From the NCBI GenBank assembly GCA_964396055.1, contig CAYNDV010000009.1, positions 1 to 62,050 on the forward strand: 62,050 nucleotides of DNA, in the 5' to 3' direction. This stretch comes from CAYJPV01 sp964396055 (GTDB lineage Bacteria > Acidobacteriota > Vicinamibacteria > Vicinamibacterales > JAKQTR01). How positions within the stretch are numbered: the stretch's first letter is position 1; every line of letters starts with the position of its first letter. The notes beneath the pieces were generated by a model. That model made no database searches, had not been told where the DNA came from, and saw only the letters and a list, made by a program, of their open reading frames with translations. The position numbers and the translations under genes were made by a program. Of this stretch, positions 51,651 through 60,176 are shown in pieces.

Positions 51651-52475
51651 TCAGGTTCCGGTGACGCCGTCGCGCATGGGGCGCCCGATGGCTGCGGTGG
51701 CGGCGCCGCGTCGCACGGCGACGAGTTCGGCCACGATGCTCACCGCGATTTCCTCCGGCGTGACGGCGCCAATCTGCAGTCCGATCGGCGCATGCACCGC
51801 GGCGATCCAGTCAGCCGGGGTGCCCTCGGCCCTCAGGGCGTCCACGATCTTCCGGACCTTGGCGCGGCTGCCAATCATGCCGACGTACCGGAACGGCCGT
51901 GGCTGCAGGGCCCGCAAGGCGTCCAGGTCGTGCGTGTGTCCGCGGGTGACCACCACGACGAACGCGCCGGGCGGCAGATCCGCGGCGGCGAGCCACGTGG
52001 CAATGTCGTCGACGACGAGGCTGGCCGCGTCGGGAAACCGGTCGCGGTTGGCGAACCGCTCGCGGTCGTCCAGGACGTGCACCCGGAACCCGACCAGGTG
52101 CGCGGCGCGCGCCACGTGCTGGCTCACGTGCCCGGCGCCCACGAGGTACAGGTTGGGCGCGGGATCGAGCGGTTCGATGAACACCTGCATCCGGCCCCCG
52201 CAGATGAGCCCGTTCTCCTGCGCGAGTTCGTCGGTGAGGTCGTAGCTCACGAGCCTCGCCTGGCGCGTGCGGATGGCGTCGCGGGCCTTGCCGACGGCAT
52301 CGCTCTCGTAGCAGCCGCCCCCGATGGTCCCGACCGTGCGCGCGTCCTCGTAGACGAGCAGTTTCGCGCCGACGCGCTGCGGCGTCGAACCGCTGGTGGC
52401 CACGATGGTCACCAGGGCGGCAGCGTCGCCGCGTTCGATGGCGCGGACGACGGCTGCAAAGACGAGATCGTGCAC
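51651..52475 (-). CDS. xdhC: XdhC-family molybdenum cofactor maturation protein
   Basis: Handles and sulfurates molybdenum cofactor for xanthine-dehydrogenase-type enzymes. The 274-residue protein has the N-terminal XdhC/CoxI domain (LVTIVATSGSTPQRVGAKLLVYED, TIGGGCYESD, NGLICGGRMQVFIEPL) and the C-terminal Rossmann domain (LYLVGAGHVSQHVARAAHLVGF, VVVTRGHTHDLDALR, YVGMIGSRAK). No xanthine dehydrogenase gene is in the window. The start GTG 52475 lies exactly 6 bases after a TAGAAT and has no ribosome-binding site, so its mRNA is probably leaderless. A 7-bp tandem repeat lies just upstream of that promoter. Confidence 0.9.
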   Translation of the reverse strand: MHDLVFAAVVRAIERGDAAALVTIVATSGSTPQRVGAKLLVYEDARTVGTIGGGCYESDAVGKARDAIRTRQARLVSYDLTDELAQENGLICGGRMQVFIEPLDPAPNLYLVGAGHVSQHVARAAHLVGFRVHVLDDRERFANRDRFPDAASLVVDDIATWLAAADLPPGAFVVVVTRGHTHDLDALRALQPRPFRYVGMIGSRAKVRKIVDALRAEGTPADWIAAVHAPIGLQIGAVTPEEIAVSIVAELVAVRRGAATAAIGRPMRDGVTGT

Positions 52476-52481
52476 GGGAGG

Positions 52482-52487
52482 ATTCTA
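52482..52487 (-). promoter_or_regulatory. -10 element of xdhC with N6 to the start codon
   Basis: TAGAAT, spacer CCTCCC, then GTG on the minus strand, identical in layout to alaS. The -35 position (17 bases further) falls in the first copy of the adjacent 7-bp repeat. Confidence 0.6.
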
Positions 52488-52503
52488 CTCGGGGCTGGAG
52501 TTC

Positions 52504-52588
52504 AGAGGCTAGAGGCTAGAGGCTGGAGGCTAGAGGCTAGAGGCTAGAGGCTAGAGGCTAGAGGCTAGAGGCTAGAAGGCTGGAGGCG
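52504..52588. repeat. heptanucleotide tandem repeat (AGAGGCT)n
   Basis: Ten contiguous 7-base units from 52504 to 52573 (nine AGAGGCT, one GGAGGCT), then two degenerate units, one with an extra base. They fill most of the 129-base gap between the PBP stop and the xdhC start. The near-identity of the copies indicates recent slippage or expansion. Confidence 0.9.
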
Positions 52589-52604
52589 ACAGGTGAGGGC
52601 GCGG

Positions 52605-54950
52605 CTAGAACCGGTGGAGTTCGCACGCGTCGGTCGGCTCCGTGCCGGCGAGGAAGGCCTCGGTGAACAGGCGCGGGCAGGCGGGCTGGAGGAGTTTGCC
52701 GGTGTCGCGATCGATCTCGATCCAGGAAATGCCGGTGGGAACCTCGAACGGGCGGTTCGGGCGCCCGGCGAGCGCGGCGACCATGAACCGTGTCCAGATG
52801 GGCAACGCCGCGGCGGACCCGCTGAGGCCGAGCGGCTGGTTGTCGTCGAAGCCCACCCACACCGCCGTCAGCAGTTCGGGTGTGAACCCGACGAACCAGG
52901 CGTCGCGCAGATCGTTGGTGGTGCCCGTCTTGCCGGCGGCGTCCGGTGTGAACCCCTGCGCGCGCACCCCGGCCCCGGTGCCTTCGTTGATGACGCTGCG
53001 CATCAAATTCGTGACCAGGAACGTGGTGTCGGGCCTGGCGATGGTCTTCACCGGCGTCGCGGTCAGCGGCAGATCCGCCTGACCGTTGACGATGCGGACG
53101 ATCGACGTCAGCGGCTGCAGCCGGCCGCCGTTGGGGAAGATGGTGTAGGCCGCCGCCACTTCCATCGGCGTGGCCTCGAAGACGCCGAGCGTGATCGACG
53201 GATAGGGCCGTGGCGCGGTGGCCGACCCGAACTGCTTCCAGAGGTCGGCGACGGCGTCGAACCCCACCATCTCGGCCACCTTCACGGTGGCGACGTTGCG
53301 CGACTGGGCCAGGGCGCGCCGGAGCGGGATCAGGCCGTCGTACTCATCCTCGTAGTTGCCCGGTGTCCACTGCTTGTCCTCGAAGGTGAAGGTGGTGGGC
53401 TCGTCGTTCACCAGCGTGGCCGGCGTCAGGTCGGTGCGGCCCGCCGCCGCGGCCTGCTCGAAGGCGGCCAGGTACACGAACGGCTTGAAGACCGACCCGG
53501 GCTGGCGGCGCCCGTTGAGCGCCCGGTTGAACTGCGACTGGTTGTAGGACCGGCCGCCGACGAAGGCCAGCACCTCGCCGGTGCGCGGGTCGACGGCGAT
53601 GAGGGCCACCTGCGCCCGGCCCCGCGGTTTGTTCCTGGGCAGCTGCGCGTCCACGTGCGCGATGCCGGCGGTCACGGCTTCCTGCGCGACGCGCTGGAGG
53701 CCGATGTCGAGCGTCGTGAAGATGTCCACCGGCTCGGAGCTGTTCAGCAGACCGGGGAACTGGTCGGCCAGCGTCTGGCCAATGAGGTCGACGAAGTACG
53801 GAGCGGCGGTGTCCAGGGCCTGCCGCGCCACCTGGACTTCCTCGCGGCCGGCGCGCTCGGCCTCCGGGCGCGGCACGTAGCCGGCGTCCACCATGGCCTG
53901 CAGCACGACGTTGCGGCGATCGCGCGCCCGCGTCAGCGACGTGAACGGCGAGTGCGTGTAGGGCGCCTGGATGACGCCCGCCACCGTGGCGGCCTCGGCC
54001 AGGGACAGGTTCGTGACGTCCTTGCCGAAGAAGAGCCGCGCGGCCTCGGCGACGCCGTGGATGGCGAACGACCCGCGCTGGCCGAGGTAGACCTCGTTCA
54101 GGTACAACTCGAGGATCTCGTCCTTCGTGGCGCGCGTTTCGAGCACCACCGCGAGGAACTGCTCCTGCAGCTTGCGGCGGAACGACTTCTCGGGCGTCAG
54201 GAAGAAGTTCTTCACCAGCTGCTGCGTAATCGTGCTGGCGCCCACCAGGTACGGCTTCGTGCCGCGGATGTTGGTGACGATCGCCCCGACGATGCGGATG
54301 GGATCGATGCCCGGGTGCTCGTAGAACCGCTTGTCCTCGATGGCCAGTACGGCCTGCGCCATGTGTTTCGGGATGAGGGCCAGCGACACGCGCCGTCGTT
54401 TCTCACGGCTGGCGGTGATGAGCGACGTGAGCAGCGGCCGGTCGAGGCGCAGGGTGTCGACGGCCCCGGCCGCGCCCTCGATGCGCTCGATGGCGCCGGA
54501 GGGCAGCGGGGCCGGCGCGCCGGGCGCAGCGGACGGCGTGGCGCCGCCCTTCGGGTTGAAGCGGATGGTGAGCGTCTGGCCGGGGTGGCTGCCGTCCCGG
54601 GCCAGGAGGGTCAGCCCCTGATCCGACACCGTGAACTCCCCGGGCAGCGTCGCGGCGGGCCGCTGCGCGTACCCGAGATCGTTGAGGCGATCGACCACCT
54701 GCGCCTGCGAGAGCCACTGGCCCCGCCGGATCTCGAGCGGCCGGGCGAAGACGCGCGGCAGCGTCCGCATCCGCTCGCCGTGCAGGCGCTCGTCGATGAT
54801 GCGTGCGAACGTCACATAGTAGTAGCCGGCGACGACCAGTCCGATGAGCGAGGGGACGCCGAGCCCGATGAGCAGCAGCCGCCGCAACCGGCGTCGTTTC
54901 GGGCGCGCGGGGCCGACCAGGGGACCGGGCGGAGCGGATGCGGCTGCCAC
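52605..54950 (-). CDS. mrcB: class A penicillin-binding protein (PBP1B-like)
   Basis: Bifunctional peptidoglycan synthase, 781 residues. The N-terminus has a basic cytoplasmic start and one membrane helix (about 25-45), then a UB2H-like region. The glycosyltransferase domain shows EDKRFYEHPGIDP, GASTITQQLVKN and RKLQEQFLAVVLE. The transpeptidase has the active Ser in PGSVFKPF, SRNVATVKVAE (SxN) and KTGTTNDLRDAW. The C-terminus has a short extension with two Cys. UB2H and motif order favour PBP1B over PBP1A. It begins 8 bases after the bshC stop, at GTG 54950. Confidence 0.93.
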   Translation of the reverse strand: MAAASAPPGPLVGPARPKRRRLRRLLLIGLGVPSLIGLVVAGYYYVTFARIIDERLHGERMRTLPRVFARPLEIRRGQWLSQAQVVDRLNDLGYAQRPAATLPGEFTVSDQGLTLLARDGSHPGQTLTIRFNPKGGATPSAAPGAPAPLPSGAIERIEGAAGAVDTLRLDRPLLTSLITASREKRRRVSLALIPKHMAQAVLAIEDKRFYEHPGIDPIRIVGAIVTNIRGTKPYLVGASTITQQLVKNFFLTPEKSFRRKLQEQFLAVVLETRATKDEILELYLNEVYLGQRGSFAIHGVAEAARLFFGKDVTNLSLAEAATVAGVIQAPYTHSPFTSLTRARDRRNVVLQAMVDAGYVPRPEAERAGREEVQVARQALDTAAPYFVDLIGQTLADQFPGLLNSSEPVDIFTTLDIGLQRVAQEAVTAGIAHVDAQLPRNKPRGRAQVALIAVDPRTGEVLAFVGGRSYNQSQFNRALNGRRQPGSVFKPFVYLAAFEQAAAAGRTDLTPATLVNDEPTTFTFEDKQWTPGNYEDEYDGLIPLRRALAQSRNVATVKVAEMVGFDAVADLWKQFGSATAPRPYPSITLGVFEATPMEVAAAYTIFPNGGRLQPLTSIVRIVNGQADLPLTATPVKTIARPDTTFLVTNLMRSVINEGTGAGVRAQGFTPDAAGKTGTTNDLRDAWFVGFTPELLTAVWVGFDDNQPLGLSGSAAALPIWTRFMVAALAGRPNRPFEVPTGISWIEIDRDTGKLLQPACPRLFTEAFLAGTEPTDACELHRF

Positions 54951-54958
54951 GGCAGGCC

Positions 54959-56620
54959 CTAGATCGTGACGATCCAGTGCGCGCCGAGCTCGAGCGGCAG
55001 ATCGGCCAGCAGCCGATCCACCAGCGCCTGGCCGTACCGGTTCAGGTGGTAGACGAACCCGATGGTGCGTTCCTGCGCGTGGCCGTCGGGGAACGCCAGT
55101 GCCCGGGTCCTGGTGAACTGGCGCCGCAGCGTCTCGTCCCGCTTCTTGGCGGCGTGGATGATCTTGTTGTGCAGGCCCTGCAGCTCGTGGCGGACCTTGC
55201 CGTGCACCGACCGCGCCGCACCCTCGAGGGTCGGGTCGATGGCGGGCACGGCGGCCGCGAGCCGGGCCAGGCGTTCCTCGATGGCCGCTGCCGCGTCGTG
55301 ATAGGCCCGTTCCACCTCGGCCGGCAGCTGAGCCTCGAGCAGCCGGTTCAGCACGCTCTCGTCCTGCGCGTGGAGATCGCCGAGCGGGATGCCGTACCGC
55401 TCCAGGAAACGCACGCCCGCCGAGTCGAGCAGCGTGGCGGTGGCGCGCGGGTACATCAGCGGCATCGGCACGCCGAAGTGCTCGTAGACGGGGCGCAGTT
55501 GCCCCAGGTAGGCCAGTTCGTTCGGCCCCGCCACATAGGCGACGGTGGGGAACAGCGTGTCCTGCACGATCGGCCGCAGCAGCACGTTCGGGCTGAAGGC
55601 CTCGGGACGCTGGTCGATGTCGGCCACCAGACCCGGCAGGCCGAGCGTGCGCCCGCCGACGCTGTACTGCCCGGCGTGCACGCGGATCGGCGTCCGCCCG
55701 TCATCCAGGCTGAAGAGCGCCAGGCTGTCGGCATGCGGTTCGACCTGGGCATGGTAGCCCCGCGCCACGAGCCCGGCTCCCGCGCCCGCGGCGAGCTCGG
55801 CCGTCATGCCGGGGAACTGCGATTCCCGGGTGAAGAGGTGACGGACCAGCGGCTTGGTTGCCCGATCGGAGGCGCAGTAGACCACCAGCCCCAGATCGCC
55901 CAGCGTGAACTCGAGCCAGCGGCCGAAGGCCATCGACATGCTCGTGCCCGGCCGGTACGCGCTGCGCAGGCGCGTGAGCAGGCTGCCGGTGAACTCCGTG
56001 GCCGGCAGGATCGCGGCCAGTTCGTCGATGACGGTGGTGACGGCGTCGGGCACCGCGAGGCGGGCGACCGGCGTGAGGCCGGCGCCCGGCGGATCGGGCA
56101 GGCGGACCGTCCGAGCCGCGTAGTCGGCATCGAGGACCGTCGCGCCAGCCACTTCGTTCCAGTCGTGATCCTCGGCGTCGATCCAGAAGACGGGCACGGC
56201 CGGCACGCCGAAGTCGTGCCGCACGCGCGACGCTAGCTTGATCGCCGTGAGCGCTTTGAGCAACGTGAACAGCGGGCCGCCGAACAGGCCGGCCTGCTGG
56301 CCCGTGACAATCGCGACCGTGGCGGGGTCGCGGAGGAGCTCAGCGGCGGCGCGGGCCTCGGGCGGGCCCCCGCGTGCCTGCTGCTGGGCGAGGATGGCCT
56401 GGACCACCGCCCCGCGGTCGCGCGTCTGCGCGAAGTCCTGGGTGCGCGCGATGACCTGCTGCCACGCGCCCGGTTCGGCGGGGTTGCCCGCAAAGAAGGG
56501 CCGGACGGCGTCGAAGTGGTACGCGTAGTCGACCGCGAGCTTGCGGAACCCCGGAAACGAACGGATATCGACCGCCTGGCGGACGGTCGGCGGCTGGGAG
56601 GTTTCGAGTTCTGGTGACAC
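54959..56620 (-). CDS. bshC: bacillithiol biosynthesis cysteine-adding enzyme
   Basis: Adds cysteine to glucosamine-malate in the last step of bacillithiol synthesis. The 553-residue protein matches the family: VDYAYHFDAVRPFF, VTGQQAGLFGGPLFTLLKALTAIKLA, VPVFWIDAEDHDWNEV and LPGLVADIDQRPEAFSPNVLLRPIVQDTLFPTVAYVAGPNELAYLGQL. A long C-terminal coiled coil (about 430-520) is also typical. The other genes (bshA, bshB) are not in the window. The start is GTG 56620; the PBP gene follows 8 bases after its stop. Confidence 0.93.
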   Translation of the reverse strand: MSPELETSQPPTVRQAVDIRSFPGFRKLAVDYAYHFDAVRPFFAGNPAEPGAWQQVIARTQDFAQTRDRGAVVQAILAQQQARGGPPEARAAAELLRDPATVAIVTGQQAGLFGGPLFTLLKALTAIKLASRVRHDFGVPAVPVFWIDAEDHDWNEVAGATVLDADYAARTVRLPDPPGAGLTPVARLAVPDAVTTVIDELAAILPATEFTGSLLTRLRSAYRPGTSMSMAFGRWLEFTLGDLGLVVYCASDRATKPLVRHLFTRESQFPGMTAELAAGAGAGLVARGYHAQVEPHADSLALFSLDDGRTPIRVHAGQYSVGGRTLGLPGLVADIDQRPEAFSPNVLLRPIVQDTLFPTVAYVAGPNELAYLGQLRPVYEHFGVPMPLMYPRATATLLDSAGVRFLERYGIPLGDLHAQDESVLNRLLEAQLPAEVERAYHDAAAAIEERLARLAAAVPAIDPTLEGAARSVHGKVRHELQGLHNKIIHAAKKRDETLRRQFTRTRALAFPDGHAQERTIGFVYHLNRYGQALVDRLLADLPLELGAHWIVTI

Positions 56621-56726
56621 CGGACGCTACTGTCTCAGAGCACGGAAGAGGTGTCAAGCGCCGCGCGGCCGCGTACGTCCGAGGCCCCGCCCGGCAATCC
56701 GGTTCCGTTCCCTCCGCGTTCCGTGA

Positions 56727-56732
56727 TAGCAT
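56727..56732 (+). promoter_or_regulatory. possible -10 of the pseudokinase-carAB operon
   Basis: TAGCAT in the 162-base divergent gap between bshC and the pseudokinase gene, about 50 bases before the TTG start. The rest of the gap shows nothing recognisable. Confidence 0.35.
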
Positions 56733-56782
56733 CGCGAAACGGTTGCTGGATCAGGACTTGAGCGGCCGCACGACACCAACAG

Positions 56783-59044
56783 TTGAGCTCAGGAACCTCT
56801 TATTCACCTCCGCCGGCCTTCGGTCGATTCCGGTTGCTGCATCAAGTCGGCGCCGGCGTCCTGGGCCCCGTCTTTCGCACGCACGATCCCGACGATGAAC
56901 GGCTGGTCGCCGTCAAGGTCTTCACCCTCGACCTGACCCCGGAACGCGCGGAAGTCCTGGCCGAGGAACTGCGCCGCCTGGCCAGCATCGATCTCGGCAG
57001 CCGCCACGTGGCCGTCGTCGTCGATGCCGGCGTCGAGGAGTCCGCGCCGTTCCTGGCCATGCAGTATGTCGCCGGCGAATCGCTCGACGCGGCCATCCGG
57101 CAGTACGGGCCCGCGCCGGCGGCCGATGCGGCGCGCCTCATCGCCCACGTGGCCGAGGCCCTCGATGCCGGCGCCCGCGTGGGGGTGTTTCACGGGGCCC
57201 TGCATCCGCGCGATGTCCTGGTGACGCCGGGTGAGACGCACCTGACAGGGCTCGGGGTGGCGTCGGCGCTCGAGGCGGCCGGGGCGCGGGCGCCTGTGCG
57301 CCGCCCGTACGCCGCGCCCGAACGGGAGTCCGGTGGGTCGTGGGGCGCCGCCGCCGACGTCTTCGCGCTCGGCGCCATGGCCCACGAAGTGCTGACGGGG
57401 CGCCGCGCGTTGCCCGGCACCGAGGAGCCCCTGCCGGGGCTGGCAGAACTCCACGTGCCCAACGCCGCATCGCTGCGCGACGTGCTGGAATCTGCGATGG
57501 ACCCCGATCCAGAGCGGCGGCCGGGCACCGCCGTCGAGTTCGCCACGGCGCTGGTCTCGGCGCTGGGCCTGGGCCCGGACTCGCCAGCGGATGGCCAGGC
57601 CATGCCGTCGCGTTCGCGCCGCCGGCGGGCCAAGGCCGCCCCGAAGCTGCCGGGCATCGACGAACCGCTGTCGATCCCGGATCTCGAGCCGGTGACGGTG
57701 GCAGCTGCGGCGGCGGATCCCGTCGATCTCACGGCGGCGGACCTCGACCGGGTGCTGGACGCCGGACCCGAGTCGCCCGCGGCTGACGCAACCACCGACC
57801 TGGGTCTCGACTTATCGGCGATCGACGTCGATCGTCCGCTCTCCGAGTCAGAACGGCCCGAACCCGACCTGGGGATCGACGACCTGTCCCTGTCGCTGAC
57901 GCCCGGCGGGCTGGATGCACCGCGCGGCGGGGGCTCGCCGGACCTCGACGCCCTCACGGAAGACCTGGAGCGGTTCGAGTTGCCGGAACCGGAGCGCGTG
58001 GCGCCAGCCGAGCCCGAGCCAGTCGCCGTGGATCGGCCCCGGCTCCCGGATCGCTCAGCCGCCGATGACCTGCGCGCGCCCGGAGCGCTGGTGTCCGAGC
58101 CGCCCGTGCCGCGCGCGCTGGATCCCGTGTCGGGGTCGCGCCCGTCGCCGCCAAGCCGCCGGTTCGAGCCGTACCGACCGCCTCCGGCCCCGGGCCGCGG
58201 GTGGATCGTGCCGGCCGCCGCGGGTCTTGCGGTCGGCCTGCTCGCCGGGCTCGTCGGGGGGTACTGGTGGGGTGCGAGGGCGGGTGAGTCGCGCCCGGAG
58301 GCCCTGCCGGCTGCCGCGGTCGTGCAGACGCCGGGGCCGTCCGCGTCGCGGCCGGCGCCGCTGCAGACTGACCCGCCTCGGCCGTCTCCGGCTCAGTCGC
58401 CGGCCCCGGCCCCGGAATCGGCGCAGGCCCCGGTTCAGGCCCCGTCGCCGGCACCGGCTCAGCCGGTTCCCGCCGAGGCGACGGTGCCTCCGGTGCCCGC
58501 ACCAGCGGCGGCGGCAAGGCCGGCCACCGGCCGCATCCGGGTGCGCTCCACGCCGGCGCAGGCCGACGTGTTCCTGGACGGTTCGCGCCAGGGTGTCACA
58601 CCACGGGACCTGGGCGGTCTGGCATTTGGTTCCTACACGGTGCGCGTCACGCGGCCTGGCTATCAGCCCGTCGAACGCGAGGTGACGCTGGCTGCCGGGG
58701 CGGCCGACGTGCGGGTGACCGTGACACTGCAACGCTCCGCGCGGCCGCCAGCGACGGCGGTGCCTCGGCCGCCCGCCGCTCGGCCGCGGGCCCCGGCCCC
58801 GGTACCCGCGCCGGTGTCCGGACCGGGCTCGATCGATATCGAAACCCGGCCGCCCGGCGCGCGAGTCAGGCTCGACGGGCGGGATGCAGGCGTGGCGCCC
58901 ATGCTGCTGGCCGATGTCGCCGCCGGGTCCCACACGGTCCGCCTCGAACTGGACGGGTACCGTCCCTGGACAACGACCGTGACGGTGAAGCCCGGGGAAC
59001 GGGCCCGCGTCACGGCCTCTCTGGAAAGGTCATTCCCACGGTGA
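56783..59044 (+). CDS. membrane pseudokinase with two C-terminal PEGA domains
   Basis: A 753-residue protein with a kinase fold that lacks key residues. The glycine loop (GAGVLGPVF) and Lys45 (VAVKVF) remain, but HRD is HGA (137-139), the catalytic Asn is gone, and DFG is GLG (156-158); APE and the alpha-F Asp region (AADVFALG) are kept. An acidic Asp/Glu/Pro linker (about 270-460) leads to one membrane helix (about 474-495), a Pro/Ala-rich spacer and two PEGA domains (about 583-650 and 682-752). So the pseudokinase is cytoplasmic and the PEGA domains outside. The start is TTG 56783, since a stop lies at 56759 and no ATG occurs before residue 93. Its stop overlaps carA (GTGA). Function unknown. 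Confidence 0.8.
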   Translation: MSSGTSYSPPPAFGRFRLLHQVGAGVLGPVFRTHDPDDERLVAVKVFTLDLTPERAEVLAEELRRLASIDLGSRHVAVVVDAGVEESAPFLAMQYVAGESLDAAIRQYGPAPAADAARLIAHVAEALDAGARVGVFHGALHPRDVLVTPGETHLTGLGVASALEAAGARAPVRRPYAAPERESGGSWGAAADVFALGAMAHEVLTGRRALPGTEEPLPGLAELHVPNAASLRDVLESAMDPDPERRPGTAVEFATALVSALGLGPDSPADGQAMPSRSRRRRAKAAPKLPGIDEPLSIPDLEPVTVAAAAADPVDLTAADLDRVLDAGPESPAADATTDLGLDLSAIDVDRPLSESERPEPDLGIDDLSLSLTPGGLDAPRGGGSPDLDALTEDLERFELPEPERVAPAEPEPVAVDRPRLPDRSAADDLRAPGALVSEPPVPRALDPVSGSRPSPPSRRFEPYRPPPAPGRGWIVPAAAGLAVGLLAGLVGGYWWGARAGESRPEALPAAAVVQTPGPSASRPAPLQTDPPRPSPAQSPAPAPESAQAPVQAPSPAPAQPVPAEATVPPVPAPAAAARPATGRIRVRSTPAQADVFLDGSRQGVTPRDLGGLAFGSYTVRVTRPGYQPVEREVTLAAGAADVRVTVTLQRSARPPATAVPRPPAARPRAPAPVPAPVSGPGSIDIETRPPGARVRLDGRDAGVAPMLLADVAAGSHTVRLELDGYRPWTTTVTVKPGERARVTASLERSFPR

Positions 59045-60174
59045 AGGCTGTCCTCGTCCTGGAAGATGGCTCGTGCTATCCGGGCACGGCCGCTGGCGCC
59101 GAAGGTGTGGCGGCCGGCGAAGTCGTGTTCAACACCGGCCTGACGGGGTACCAGGAGATCCTGACGGATCCGTCGTACGCGGGGCAGATCGTCACGATGA
59201 CCTGCCCCGAGATCGGCAACTACGGCGTGGCGGACGACGACGTGGAGTCGCGGGCGCCGCAGGTGGCCGGCTTCATCGTGCGGGAACTGTCGCCAGTCGC
59301 GAGCAACTGGCGCGCGTCCGGGACGCTGCGCGAGTACCTGGCGGGGAGCGGCGTCGTGGCCATCGCCGGCGTGGATACGCGGGCCTTGACCCGCAAGCTC
59401 CGGTCCGCCGGCGTGATGCGCGGCGTCATCGCGACGGGGGAGCCGGACGCCGCGGCGCTGGTCGCCCGTGCCCGGGCGCTGCCGTCGATGGTGGGCGCCG
59501 ATCTGGTGCGGGGCGTGACGTGCGGCGCGCCGTTTGAGTGGCCTGGCGCGGGGATGGTGGCGGGCGACGGCGGCTACGGCGTGGAGCCGGAACGCCGGGC
59601 GGGTCGGTTGCTGCGCGTCGCGGCCTACGACTTCGGCATGAAGTGGAACATCCTGCGCCGCTTCGCGGCCCACGGCTGCGCGGTGACGGTGTACCCGGCG
59701 GCGACGACGGCCGAGCGCCTGCTCGCGGATCGTCCGGACGGCGTGTTCCTGAGCAACGGGCCTGGCGACCCGGCGGCCCTGGACTACGTGGTTGCCAACG
59801 TGCGGGCGCTGGTCGAGCGCGAGGTGCCGCTGTTCGGCATCTGCCTCGGCCATCAACTGCTGGGCCTGGCGCTGGGGGCGCGGACCTTCAAGCTGAAGTT
59901 CGGACACCGTGGATCGAACCACCCGGTGAAGCACCTCGAGACGGGGCAGGTCGAGATCACGTCGCAGAACCACGGTTTCGCGGTGGACCCGGACTCGCTG
60001 CCTGCGGGGACGATCATCACGCACGTGAACCTGTACGACCAGACGCTCGAGGGGTTCCGGCACGCCGAGCGGCCGGTCTTCAGCGTGCAGTACCACCCCG
60101 AGGCGTCACCGGGCCCGCACGATGCGGACTACCTGTTCGGACGGTTCCTCGTTGCCATGGAAGAGCGGACGTAA
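59041..60174 (+). CDS. carA: carbamoyl-phosphate synthase small subunit
   Basis: Glutaminase subunit that supplies ammonia for carbamoyl phosphate, used for arginine and pyrimidines. The 377 residues have the N-terminal CPSase domain (VVFNTGLTGYQEILTDPSYAGQIV) and a C-terminal class I amidotransferase with the catalytic Cys in LFGICLGHQLLGLA, HRGSNHPVKH, SQNHGFAV and the His/Glu pair in QYHPEASPGPHD. GTG 59041 overlaps the pseudokinase stop by 4 bases, so the two are translationally coupled; carB starts 2 bases after its stop. Confidence 0.96.
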   Translation: MKAVLVLEDGSCYPGTAAGAEGVAAGEVVFNTGLTGYQEILTDPSYAGQIVTMTCPEIGNYGVADDDVESRAPQVAGFIVRELSPVASNWRASGTLREYLAGSGVVAIAGVDTRALTRKLRSAGVMRGVIATGEPDAAALVARARALPSMVGADLVRGVTCGAPFEWPGAGMVAGDGGYGVEPERRAGRLLRVAAYDFGMKWNILRRFAAHGCAVTVYPAATTAERLLADRPDGVFLSNGPGDPAALDYVVANVRALVEREVPLFGICLGHQLLGLALGARTFKLKFGHRGSNHPVKHLETGQVEITSQNHGFAVDPDSLPAGTIITHVNLYDQTLEGFRHAERPVFSVQYHPEASPGPHDADYLFGRFLVAMEERT

Positions 60175-60176
60175 CC

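Noticed and set aside
52504..52588. CRISPR array
   Set aside because: Units are 7 bases with no spacers, and no cas gene is near.
52593..54962. A 789-codon plus-strand frame opposite the PBP gene
   Set aside because: Antisense shadow; the minus strand encodes all PBP catalytic motifs.
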